Below, one piece after another: positions 9,497 through 15,773 of a stretch of 15,773 bases of DNA; within the stretch, counting starts at the first letter, position 1; each line of letters begins with the position of its first letter. The notes beneath the pieces were generated by a model, which had not been told where the DNA came from, ran no database searches, and saw only the letters and a list, made by a program, of their open reading frames with translations. This DNA comes from Accumulibacter sp. (GTDB taxonomy: Bacteria > Pseudomonadota > Gammaproteobacteria > Burkholderiales > Rhodocyclaceae), in NCBI GenBank assembly GCA_031274075.1, contig JAISQQ010000247.1:1-15773 (forward strand), read 5' to 3'. The position numbers were made by a program, and so were the translations under genes.

Positions 9497-11941
9497 ATGC
9501 CGCTTATTTCTCCTGTTCGCCCGTGGCTGGCCCTTGCTCTTGCCTTGGCTGGGGCGGGCGGTCTCATCGTGTTTGCGGGATCGCACCCTTTCGGCCTCAT
9601 GCCGGGCAGTCTGATGGCCATCGCCTTGGCGGCGGGCATGTGTATGCACCGCCAGGCTTGGCTGGTGCTCGTGCCGGGCCTGGCGCCGGTGATCGATCTC
9701 GCGGCCTGGAGTGGCGCCATCCATCTCACGGAGAGCGATGCGCTGGTGTTCAGCGCGCTGCTGGCCGGTGGCTTGCGTGAGGCGCTGACGAAGGCGCGCC
9801 GGGGCGATGGACAGCTTGCTTGGCGTTTCGGCGCGCTGCAAGCCGGGCTGCTCGGCGTCTTGCTGGCGAGCTACGCGCTTTCGACCGACTGGGGCGTTTT
9901 GCGGGGAATGTGGACGCATCCGGAATGGCGGGTGGGCTACGCCTCCGAACTCAATGGCGCGCGCCTTGCCAAGGGCGTGGTGTGGGCCGTGTCCTTGCTG
10001 CCGCTGCTGGCGAGCGCGTTTCGGCGGGAGCCGGAACTCGCCGCGAGGATGCTGGTTCGCGGCATCCTGCTGGGGCTGGCGCTGGTATCGCTGGCCGCGC
10101 TCTGGGAACGCCTCGCTTTCACCGATCTGACCGATTTTGCCAGCGACTACCGGACCACGGCGCTGTTCTGGGAGATGAATGTGGGGGGAGCCACGCTCGA
10201 CGCTTGGCTCGCGCTCAGCGTGCCTTTCGCGCTGTGGGCCGTCTTGCGGAAAGAGGCCGGGCGCGTGGCGGTGTCGATCGCGGGGCTGGCGCTGGTGGTT
10301 TACGTTTGCTTCACCACCTTTTCGCGCGGACTCTATCTGGGACTGGCCCTGGGATGCGCGCTGACCGTGCTGCTCGTCTTGCGTGGCGAAATGTCGCGCG
10401 GCGGCTGGCGCCTCCGCCTGATGCCGGCGCTGGCGTGGAGCGCTTTCGTCCTCGCCCTGGGCGGCGTCCTGGCGGGCGTGTTCCAGACCGGCGGCTACCG
10501 AGGACTCGCGGCGATGCTCGGCGTCGCCTTCCTGGCGTTTGCCAGCGGACCGGTGGCGGCGGCGCTGCGGGGCAGGGCGCTGATGCGCGCCGCGCTGTTG
10601 TCGACCGCGCTCATCGCGGGCACGGCGGCTGTGTGGTGGATCCCCAAGGCCGTCTACCTGGTTTACGCCGTGAACCTGTTCGCTTTGGCGGCGCTGCTGC
10701 GCATCGAAGCGCGTGAGCGTCCCGCCCGGCATGGAACGCTGGTGCTGGCCGGCGTCGGCTGGCTCGCGGGCAACGCGGCGCTGGTGAACGCCTACTGGTC
10801 GGAAGGGAGCGGGCTGGCGGCGGGCCTGCTGGCCGCGCTGGTCACGCTGCTGCCGCTGGCGGTGACGGTGGCCGGGCCACAGACCTGCTGGCGGCTCACG
10901 CCGCGCAGCGGCACGGTGGCCGCGCTCGTGCTCGGCGCGCTGTCGGTATTGGTGGTCACCTTCAATACCTATTACGCGGGCCAGCGTTTCGACGCGGCCG
11001 CCGAAGATCTGCGGGGGCGCGTGCGGCACTGGACGATGAGCGCCGGATTGCCGCAGGGAGACCGGGAGCGTTGGCTCGGCGTCGGTGTCGGGCGATATTC
11101 GGAACGTTATTTCTGGCGTGTTCCCGACAGCATGTATCCGGGCAGCCACCGGGTGATGGCCGAGGACGGCGACGCCTTTCTGCGCCTGGGCGGCCCCCGT
11201 CACGCGCTCGGTTTCGGCGAACTGTACCGGGTGTCGCAACGGGTTTCGCCCGCGCTGCGGACGCCCCTGGTCGTCGCCTTCGACGCGCGCGCGCCGGAAG
11301 GCGCCGCGAGCCTGCGCGTCGAGGTATGCCGCAAGCACCTGCTTTACACCCATGAATGTACCGATGAGCAGGTGGCCATCCCCGCCGGGCCGCAATGGTG
11401 GCATTTCGAGTTCGCGCTCGACAGCAAGGGTTTGGGAGCGGGCTGGCGGCGGGGGCTGCCCAAACAGACGGTATTCTCGGTGGCGAACGCGACGCGCGGA
11501 CGGCTGGTCGATGTAGACCGCATCGCGATGATCGACGCCCGCGGCGTCGCGCTGCTCGACAACGGTGATTTCTTCGCCGGCGGAGATTACTGGTTTTTCA
11601 GCAGCGACCGGCATCACCTGCCGTGGCACGCCAAGAACCTGTGGCTCCATTACCTGGTGGAGCAAGGCGTGTTCGGCGCCCTCGCTTTCAGCGTGTTCGG
11701 GCTGGCCGCGCTGTACCGGGTCGTCCTTGGGGGCGCGTCCGGCCATCCGCTGGCGCCGCCGTTGGCGGGCGGCCTCTTGGCCTTCTTCGCGGTCGGCGCG
11801 TTCGACAGCCTGGTCGACGCGCCGCGCCTGACCCTGTTCGCCTTGCTGCTGATGTGCGTCGCCCTCGGCCTGCGCGCGCCGCGAGGCCACGGATCGTGGC
11901 GATCGGCGGCGGAAAAACAAGGCGTCGGGGCGCGTCCGTGA
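9497..11941 (+). CDS. Large polytopic O-antigen ligase/polymerase-like membrane protein
   Basis: An 814-residue integral membrane protein with a dozen or more hydrophobic segments. Wzy/WaaL-family landmarks are present in order: FTTFSRG (near 272-278), RVRHW (near 508-512), GVGVGRY (528-534), and the ligase-type HAKNLWLHYLVEQGVFG from H711. Such proteins join or polymerise lipid-linked glycans on the periplasmic side. Two features are unusual. About 230 residues of extra membrane segments separate FSRG from RHW. A soluble insert of about 170 residues (535-705), with beta-sandwich-like sequence and a LLDNGDFFAGGDYW motif, lies between GVG and the histidine motif. ATG 9497 was chosen for its hydrophobic N-terminus and the promoter position; its SD is weak. 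The next genes suggest an exopolysaccharide/exosortase context. The exact substrate is unknown. Confidence 0.7.
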   Translation: MPLISPVRPWLALALALAGAGGLIVFAGSHPFGLMPGSLMAIALAAGMCMHRQAWLVLVPGLAPVIDLAAWSGAIHLTESDALVFSALLAGGLREALTKARRGDGQLAWRFGALQAGLLGVLLASYALSTDWGVLRGMWTHPEWRVGYASELNGARLAKGVVWAVSLLPLLASAFRREPELAARMLVRGILLGLALVSLAALWERLAFTDLTDFASDYRTTALFWEMNVGGATLDAWLALSVPFALWAVLRKEAGRVAVSIAGLALVVYVCFTTFSRGLYLGLALGCALTVLLVLRGEMSRGGWRLRLMPALAWSAFVLALGGVLAGVFQTGGYRGLAAMLGVAFLAFASGPVAAALRGRALMRAALLSTALIAGTAAVWWIPKAVYLVYAVNLFALAALLRIEARERPARHGTLVLAGVGWLAGNAALVNAYWSEGSGLAAGLLAALVTLLPLAVTVAGPQTCWRLTPRSGTVAALVLGALSVLVVTFNTYYAGQRFDAAAEDLRGRVRHWTMSAGLPQGDRERWLGVGVGRYSERYFWRVPDSMYPGSHRVMAEDGDAFLRLGGPRHALGFGELYRVSQRVSPALRTPLVVAFDARAPEGAASLRVEVCRKHLLYTHECTDEQVAIPAGPQWWHFEFALDSKGLGAGWRRGLPKQTVFSVANATRGRLVDVDRIAMIDARGVALLDNGDFFAGGDYWFFSSDRHHLPWHAKNLWLHYLVEQGVFGALAFSVFGLAALYRVVLGGASGHPLAPPLAGGLLAFFAVGAFDSLVDAPRLTLFALLLMCVALGLRAPRGHGSWRSAAEKQGVGARP

Positions 11942-11944
11942 CAG

Positions 11945-11950
11945 TATAAT
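11945..11950 (+). promoter_or_regulatory. Perfect -10 box (TATAAT) before the acyl carrier protein gene
   Basis: TATAAT directly follows the membrane-protein stop codon, with no good -35 at the usual distance. Two small hairpins follow: CCGAA/TTCGG at 11957-11969 and CGGCG/CGCCG at 11967-11980. The SD AAGGAG lies at 12001-12006. It could give the ACP-hydrolase pair its own transcript. Confidence 0.35.
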
Positions 11951-12011
11951 CTCACCCCGAAAAATTCGGCGGAGCCGCCGTCGCGGCGGAAAGGACGAAC
12001 AAGGAGATGGC

Positions 12012-12263
12012 ATGGATATTCACAACGAGGTGCTGGCGATCCTCGACGAGGTGCTCTGCCTCAAGGGGCGCAGCCGTTCTTTCACGCGCGAGACCGCGCT
12101 GCTCGGCGCCGTTCCGGAACTCGACTCGATGGCCGTCGTGGCGCTGATCACGTCGATGGAGGAGCGCTTCGGCTTCATTGTCGAAGACGACGAAATCGAC
12201 GGCTCGGCATTCGCCACCGTGAAGACGCTCGCCGATTTCGTGCAGGGCAAGCTGGGCGCCTGA
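12012..12263 (+). CDS. Acyl carrier protein (exosortase/EPS-locus type)
   Basis: An 83-residue acyl carrier protein, a helical carrier for thioester-bound acyl groups. The phosphopantetheine attachment motif is ELDSMAVVAL with Ser39 (DSM in place of the usual DSL). It is followed by helix 3 with EERFGFIVEDDEIDGSAFAT and a final helix VKTLADFVQGKLGA. AAGGAG lies 5 nt before the ATG. It is 12 bp upstream of the hydrolase, a pairing seen in exosortase-A loci, where this ACP works with an acyl-CoA-ligase-like enzyme. It is a specialised ACP rather than the fatty-acid-synthesis AcpP, since the fab genes are absent and its sequence differs from AcpP. Confidence 0.88.
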   Translation: MDIHNEVLAILDEVLCLKGRSRSFTRETALLGAVPELDSMAVVALITSMEERFGFIVEDDEIDGSAFATVKTLADFVQGKLGA

Positions 12264-12275
12264 TTCCTCCGTCGC

Positions 12276-13121
12276 ATGGCGTTCGAAGTCTTCTTCCTGC
12301 CGGCCGGAACGGGGCGCCGCTTCTGCCTCCTGCACGCCGTCGAAGCCGGCGTCCCCGTCCAGGGCGCGGTGGTCTATGTCCATCCCTTCGCCGAGGAAAT
12401 GAACAAGGCGCGGCGCATGGCCGCCCTGCAGGCGCGCGCGCTGGCGGTGGCCGGCTACGCCGTGTTGCAGATCGACCTGCACGGCTGCGGCGACAGTTCG
12501 GGCGATTTCGGCGACGCGTCGTGGCAGGGCTGGATCGACGACGTGCTGCAAGCGTGCGACTGGCTGGCGCGGCGGAGCGAAGCGCCGTTATGGCTCTGGG
12601 GCCTGCGCGCCGGCTGCCTGCTGGCCGCCGGGGCGGCGCGGCGCAGCGACGCCGTCGGCGGATTGCTGTTCTGGCAGCCGGTGCTGTCGGGAAAGCGGCA
12701 TCTGCAACAATTCCTGCGCCTGAAGAGCGCCGGGGACATGCTCTCCGGGGACGGCGCGGGGAGCCTGGATCGCCTGAAGGCGGATCTGGCGCGCGGCCAG
12801 GCGGTGGAAATCGCCGGCTACACGCTGGCTCCCGGCCTGGCCAGCGGACTCGAAAGCGCGGAGCTGGCCTTGCCCGAACGCGCCTTGCGGGTCGAATGGC
12901 TGGAGATCGCCGGCGCCGGGAATGACAGCCCGTCGCCGGCGGCGGCCAGCCAGATGGAAAAATGGCGCGCACAAGGACACGCCGTGCGCCGCGCCGCCGT
13001 TCGCGGAGCCTCGTTCTGGCGAACGGCGGAAATCGCCGAAACCCCCGAGTTGATCGCGGCGACGCTGGAGGTGATCGGATCAGGGGACAGAAGACAGAGG
13101 ACAGAGGACAGAAGACAGTAA
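12276..13121 (+). CDS. Exosortase A system-associated hydrolase 2 (alpha/beta fold)
   Basis: A 281-residue alpha/beta-hydrolase-like protein. Recognisable segments are AVVYVHPFAEEMNKARRMAA (near 31-50) and YAVLQIDLHGCGDSSGDFGD (61-80), both typical of the exosortase-associated hydrolase 2 family (TIGR03101 from memory). At the expected nucleophile elbow the sequence is WGLRAG (G109-L-R-A-G113), with no serine, so classical serine-hydrolase catalysis is doubtful. Its substrate is unknown; the family co-occurs with PEP-CTERM/exopolysaccharide genes. The last dozen codons and the TAA stop lie inside repeat copy B, giving the odd tail SGDRRQRTEDRRQ. No clear SD is visible; with 12 bp between genes, translational coupling to the ACP is likely. 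Confidence 0.85.
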   Translation: MAFEVFFLPAGTGRRFCLLHAVEAGVPVQGAVVYVHPFAEEMNKARRMAALQARALAVAGYAVLQIDLHGCGDSSGDFGDASWQGWIDDVLQACDWLARRSEAPLWLWGLRAGCLLAAGAARRSDAVGGLLFWQPVLSGKRHLQQFLRLKSAGDMLSGDGAGSLDRLKADLARGQAVEIAGYTLAPGLASGLESAELALPERALRVEWLEIAGAGNDSPSPAAASQMEKWRAQGHAVRRAAVRGASFWRTAEIAETPELIAATLEVIGSGDRRQRTEDRRQ

Positions 13122-13162
13122 TGCTTGCGGGCGCGAAGCGCCCGGAAATCGAGGGGGACAGG
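13081..13162. repeat. Dispersed palindromic repeat, copy B (five heptamers plus GC hairpin)
   Basis: Five consecutive 7-bp units occupy 13085-13119: GGACAGA, AGACAGA, GGACAGA, GGACAGA, AGACAGT. They are followed by TAATGCTTG and the hairpin CGGGCGC-GAA-GCGCCCG (13128-13144), then a last GGACAGG (13156-13162). It matches the reverse complement of copy A (1279-1354) but has two more heptamers. Its left part is translated as the C-terminus of the hydrolase. Confidence 0.75.
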
Positions 13163-13185
13163 GTAGAATCTCGACAACGGCGGGG

Positions 13186-13252
13186 GCAAATAATAAGGAA
13201 CAGCCTACGATTAATTCCAAAATTTAATCGTGGTTTATCCCCTATTATTTTC
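13186..13252. repeat. 67-bp AT-rich imperfect palindrome before the toxin-antitoxin operon
   Basis: Arms of 29 nt (13186-13214 and 13224-13252) match as inverted repeats at 22 of 29 positions without gaps, around a 9-nt loop. The inner 8 bp, ACGATTAA/TTAATCGT, and the AAATAATA/TATTATTT part are exact. It lies 45 bp before the antitoxin ATG. There is no U-run. It could be a repeat element, an island end or an operator. A -10-like TAGAAT (13164-13169) lies just upstream, and TATATT (13262-13267) just downstream. Confidence 0.65.
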
Positions 13253-13296
13253 ATTATTGGGTATATTGAATACGTAAACAGTAAAAGGAGCGCCTC

Positions 13297-13557
13297 ATGG
13301 CCCGGGCAACGACCACTACGATGACAGTTCGCATTGGCGGAACACTCAGCGACTTTGTCGCCTCGAATGTCGGCGAGCATGGCGCTTACGAGAACGTCAG
13401 CGAGTATGTACGGGATCTGATCCGCCGCGACAAGGAACGCAAGGAAGCAGAGGCGTTCGAGCGGCTCAAGGCCGAACTGACCCATGCCTATGCGACCCCT
13501 GAATCGTTGTACACGCCGCTGACGGCAGCCGACGTGATCGCGCGCAACCGGGTCTGA
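13297..13557 (+). CDS. Type II antitoxin, ParD/ribbon-helix-helix family
   Basis: An 86-residue antitoxin predicted to bind its own promoter through a ribbon-helix-helix (MTVRIGGTLSDFVASNV strand and helix, then ENVSEYVRDLIRRDKERKEA). It would neutralise the following toxin through its flexible C-terminal part (AEAFERLKAELTHAYATPES). The SD AAAAGGAG lies at 13283-13290, 6 nt before the ATG. The toxin begins 4 bp after its stop. The AT-rich upstream DNA with the 67-bp palindrome is the natural place for autoregulation. ParD versus another RHH subfamily cannot be settled by eye. Confidence 0.85.
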   Translation: MARATTTTMTVRIGGTLSDFVASNVGEHGAYENVSEYVRDLIRRDKERKEAEAFERLKAELTHAYATPESLYTPLTAADVIARNRV

Positions 13558-13561
13558 CGGC

Positions 13562-13882
13562 GTGTCCAGGGTTCAGGTTCGCGTCCAGGAAGCGGCGTCC
13601 TGCCGGCTGGACGAAATCTATCGCTACACCCGGGATCGCTGGGGCGCGTTGCAGGCCAAACGCTACCTCGCTGGCTTGTTCGCGGCCTTCGACGGCATCG
13701 CGACCCACCGGACGCCATCGCATCCCATTCCGGCGGAATTCGGCATCGAAGGCTACTTTTTCCGCTACGAGCGGCACTTCGTCTACTGGCGTCGGCTCTC
13801 GAACGGCGACATCGGCATCGTGACAATCCTGCATGAGCGGATGCACCAGATTGACCGCTTCCGGGAAGATTTTGGACTGTAA
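13562..13882 (+). CDS. Type II toxin, RelE/ParE family
   Basis: A 106-residue toxin from a GTG start. ParE-like features are QEAASCRLDEIYRYTRDRWG in the N-terminal helices, KRYLAGLFAAFDGIATH, then the beta-sheet core GYFFRYERHFVYWRR and the closing GDIGIVTILHERMHQIDR. ParE proteins poison DNA gyrase, while RelE members cleave mRNA; the pairing with an RHH antitoxin favours ParE. The SD is weak, and the gene lies 4 bp behind the antitoxin, consistent with coupled translation and lower toxin output. The frame is intact with no sign of decay. Confidence 0.87.
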   Translation: MSRVQVRVQEAASCRLDEIYRYTRDRWGALQAKRYLAGLFAAFDGIATHRTPSHPIPAEFGIEGYFFRYERHFVYWRRLSNGDIGIVTILHERMHQIDRFREDFGL

Positions 13883-14028
13883 CCCGACCCGCCATTCCCA
13901 AGGGATCGCTGGCGCGCGTTGCCTTTGCGCGAAGTTTTCATCCATCCAGCAGAAGATGCGGGAATTGTGTTTGACAAATCATTCCGTCAGGAGACAAGCT
14001 CATAAACGCGCCGGGCGAGTAAAATATT

Positions 14029-14057
14029 TTGATTTTTTGCAATTTTAGTGCTAGATT
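14029..14057 (+). promoter_or_regulatory. Promoter candidate for the ATPase gene
   Basis: TTGATT (14029-14034), a 17-nt spacer and TAGATT (14052-14057), with an extended -10 TGC immediately upstream. It lies in a strongly AT-rich stretch (14020-14075) unlike the rest of the window. The predicted start of transcription is about 25 nt before the ATG. Confidence 0.45.
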
Positions 14058-14089
14058 CTGTTTTATTTTAGAATTATCGGGTGAATCCA

Positions 14090-15400
14090 ATGTTAGTGGA
14101 GTTTCGTGTCAAGAACTTCCGCAGCTTGCGCGATGAACAGGTGTTCAGCCTTGTGGCGTCAAAAGACAAAACCTTACAGGGCACCCATACCTTGCCTACA
14201 GGACTCAAGGCCGCGCCCAATCTGCTGCGCAGTGCCGTGGTCTATGGCGCCAATGCCAGCGGCAAGTCGAATTTCATCAAGGCGTTGCAATTTATGCGTG
14301 GCGTGGTAGTCGAGTCGGCAACGGTGGTTCAGCCAGGCCAGACCTTCAGTGTGCAGGCTTTTCGTCTTGATACTGCCTTTGCCAAGGAACCGACCGAATT
14401 TGAAGTGACGTTCATTCTGGATGGTGTGCGCTACCAGTATGGTTTTGCCATGACATCGCAACGCATTGTCAGTGAATATCTACTGGTCTACAAGGCATTC
14501 AAGCCACAACGCTGGTTTGAGCGATATTTTGACGCGGAAACAGGCAAGGACATATACGACTTCGGTTTCGGCCTGAAAGGTAGTAAAAGCCTTTGGGAGG
14601 GGGCAACCCGGCCAAATGCCTTGTTCCTGTCGATGGCGACACAGCTTAATAGCGAAGCCCTGCGCCCCGTGTTCAACTGGTTCGTAAACGGGCTGGTGAT
14701 CGTGAACGAACAAGCTCCGCTTACCCTGCACAAGACAATTCAGATGTTGGATCAACCAGAGGGGAAAAAGCAGATTCGTGACTTTCTTATTGCTGCCGAT
14801 ACCAGCATTGCTGACGTTGAAGTTGAAGTCAATGTACGCAAAGAACAGGCAGTACAAGTACAGTTTGACTTGGATAAGATAGGTAAACCCAAAGTGCGTA
14901 CTGATCCGAAAACAGGTCAGCCTGAAGAAGAAGCGGTAAGAGAACAACGGTTGCGCTGTTCCCATGTTACGGAACAGGGCGAAGCCAAGCTTGATCTGAT
15001 GGACGAGTCCAGCGGTACGCGTAATTTGCTGTTTCTTGTCGGCCCGGTATTCGACGTTCTGCGCAAGGGGGACACGCTGGTCATTGATGAACTTGATACC
15101 AGTCTGCATCCCTTGTTGGTGCGTGAGTCGGTGCGGATGTTCCATCACCCGGAACTAAACAGCGGTGGCGCGCAACTGATTTTCACGACCCATGACACCT
15201 CTCTACTGGATACGCCCGATCTGTTCAGACGCGATCAGGTGTGGTTCGTTGAGAAAGATCGTGACCAAGCCTCAACATTGGTGCCCCTGTCCGATTTCAG
15301 CCCGCGCAAGAACGAGGCGCTGGAACGTGGCTATCTGATGGGGCGTTATGGCGGCATACCGTTCCTGAGCGGAATGCTCCCCGTGGAAGTCACACTTTGA
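14090..15400 (+). CDS. AAA15-family (COG1106) ABC-type ATPase, RloA/AbiLi-like
   Basis: A 436-residue predicted ATPase of the SMC/RecF-like ABC group. It begins MLVEFRVKNFRSLRDEQVFS. Walker A is GANASGKS (53-60), the signature-like SSGTRN starts at S307, Walker B is VIDELD with D333-E334, the D-loop is TSLHP, and the H-loop histidine is H368 (FTTHD). The C-terminus has the family-typical YLMGRYGGIPF. All nucleotide-binding motifs are intact. Members paired with RloB form RloAB/AbiL-type anti-phage or restriction-linked modules. ATG 14090 was preferred to GTG 14081 because it gives the family N-terminus. Base composition (near 50 % GC) is clearly lower than in neighbouring genes, suggesting acquisition. 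The downstream RloB-like gene is truncated, so the function of the ATPase alone is uncertain. Confidence 0.85.
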   Translation: MLVEFRVKNFRSLRDEQVFSLVASKDKTLQGTHTLPTGLKAAPNLLRSAVVYGANASGKSNFIKALQFMRGVVVESATVVQPGQTFSVQAFRLDTAFAKEPTEFEVTFILDGVRYQYGFAMTSQRIVSEYLLVYKAFKPQRWFERYFDAETGKDIYDFGFGLKGSKSLWEGATRPNALFLSMATQLNSEALRPVFNWFVNGLVIVNEQAPLTLHKTIQMLDQPEGKKQIRDFLIAADTSIADVEVEVNVRKEQAVQVQFDLDKIGKPKVRTDPKTGQPEEEAVREQRLRCSHVTEQGEAKLDLMDESSGTRNLLFLVGPVFDVLRKGDTLVIDELDTSLHPLLVRESVRMFHHPELNSGGAQLIFTTHDTSLLDTPDLFRRDQVWFVEKDRDQASTLVPLSDFSPRKNEALERGYLMGRYGGIPFLSGMLPVEVTL

Positions 15401-15662
15401 GCTTTGGCTATTGCTGCACTACGAGGATATTCAAGCGCCCATTCATCGCGATGAGGTCATCCGGCGTCTCAAGCGACATTTTCATGGCTATGAAAAAGGT
15501 ACGCGCAACACCTACGAAACAACCAGGCATCAAATAGACATCGCCACACAGCGTGCCCGGTTGCTGGCAAGTAAATATACCGCCTATGATTCTGGCCCAT
15601 ACACCGCCATTGTCGATCTGGTGACGTTGCTGACTTCCTTCACCTTCCCCTCGGCTCGCTGA
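15396..15662 (+). pseudogene. RloB-family C-terminal remnant (N-terminal part deleted)
   Basis: The frame beginning at TTT 15396 reads FELWLLLHYEDIQAPIHRDE, then GYEKGTRNTYETTRHQI and a final IVDLVTLLTSF: 88 residues that resemble the C-terminal half of RloB-like proteins (PF13707, AbiLii-like). FELWLLLH is a strongly conserved internal motif there, but the roughly 100 or more residues normally preceding it are absent. The frame starts inside the last codons of the ATPase gene, in another reading frame, with no start codon or SD. An in-frame TTG at 15411 is not credible as a start. A deletion joining the end of the ATPase gene to the middle of rloB explains the layout. Its 3' end overlaps the convergent exbD gene by 23 bp. 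Confidence 0.7.
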
Positions 15663-15773
15663 CAAACCCGATACGCCCCAGATTGACCCGCGCGGCGCTG
15701 GACATGACGCGGGCCAGAATTTCGTAGGGGGTTTTGGCGTCGGACTGGATATGCAGTTCCGGTTGCGGCGCGC
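15640..15773 (-). CDS. ExbD/TolR-family biopolymer transport protein (C-terminal 43 residues only)
   Basis: Read on the minus strand, the sequence gives APQPELHIQSDAKTPYEILA, then RVMSSAARVNLGRIGFVSEP and a stop at 15642-15640. The pattern L-H-I-x-x-D-x-x-x-P-Y-E, V-M-x-x-A, G-x-x-x-I-G-F-V is the periplasmic C-terminal domain of ExbD/TolR. These work with ExbB/TolQ to couple the proton gradient to TonB or Tol. The N-terminus and transmembrane helix lie off the right edge. The gene converges on the RloB remnant and overlaps it by 23 bp. ExbD versus TolR cannot be decided from this fragment. Confidence 0.85.
   Translation of the reverse strand, partial: APQPELHIQSDAKTPYEILARVMSSAARVNLGRIGFVSEPRGR

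Noticed and set aside
9467..12013. 848-codon open frame on the minus strand opposite the membrane-protein gene
   Set aside because: Arg/Gln/His-rich shadow of hydrophobic codons on the other strand; no ribosome-binding site or domain seen.
13085..13119. CRISPR-like array in the heptamer run
   Set aside because: Units are 7 bp and directly tandem with no spacers; this is a microsatellite-like part of a dispersed repeat.
13971..14006. Perfect TTGACA at 13971 as -35 for the ATPase gene
   Set aside because: No -10-like hexamer occurs at 15-19 nt; the TTGATT/TAGATT pair downstream is better spaced.
15411..15662. Independent small gene starting at TTG 15411
   Set aside because: No ribosome-binding site, and the conserved RloB motif FELW begins upstream of the TTG in the same frame, so the frame is a truncated remnant.

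Overview
The window reads as chromosomal DNA of a GC-rich (roughly 65 %) betaproteobacterium, probably near Rhodocyclales. The grounds are the gene order thrS-infC-rpmI-rplT-pheS-pheT-ihfA-merR, protein sequences typical of that class, and an exosortase-A-associated gene pair. This placement is an inference from gene content; no rRNA or other decisive marker is present.

Layout. (1) 1-1226, minus strand: most of gnd (6-phosphogluconate dehydrogenase), cut by the window edge. (2) 1227-1445: a divergent intergenic region with a repeat (copy A) and the presumed thrS promoter and leader. (3) 1446-8886, plus strand: the translation supercluster thrS, infC (AUC start), rpmI, rplT, pheS, pheT, ihfA and a MerR-type regulator. 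It carries a terminator/attenuator and a triple 13-bp tandem repeat ahead of pheS, and likely internal promoters in the 3' ends of thrS and pheT. (4) 8887-9496: about 610 bp without genes but rich in palindromes (an 82-bp nested inverted repeat, then a MITE-like 184-bp element with a three-stem core). (5) 9497-13121: a large O-antigen-ligase-like membrane protein with an unusual inserted domain, an acyl carrier protein and an exosortase-A-associated hydrolase 2. These look like part of an exopolysaccharide/PEP-CTERM locus whose other genes are not in the window. (6) 13081-13252: repeat copy B, which supplies the end of the hydrolase gene, followed by a 67-bp AT-rich imperfect palindrome. (7) 13297-15662: an accessory segment with a ParD/ParE-type toxin-antitoxin pair, an AAA15 (COG1106) ATPase of visibly lower GC, and a truncated RloB-family gene. 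(8) 15640-15773, minus strand: the 3' end of an exbD/tolR-like gene, converging on and overlapping the RloB remnant.

How it works together. The first half is housekeeping: two aminoacyl-tRNA synthetases, initiation factor 3, two 50S proteins and IHF-alpha. The second half is accessory. The ATPase plus RloB pair matches the known RloA/RloB (AbiL-like) defence architecture, but here the RloB partner has lost its N-terminal part, so the system appears broken. I did not find a convincing wholly new system. The most distinctive signals are this decayed defence pair and the several families of palindromic or tandem repeats.
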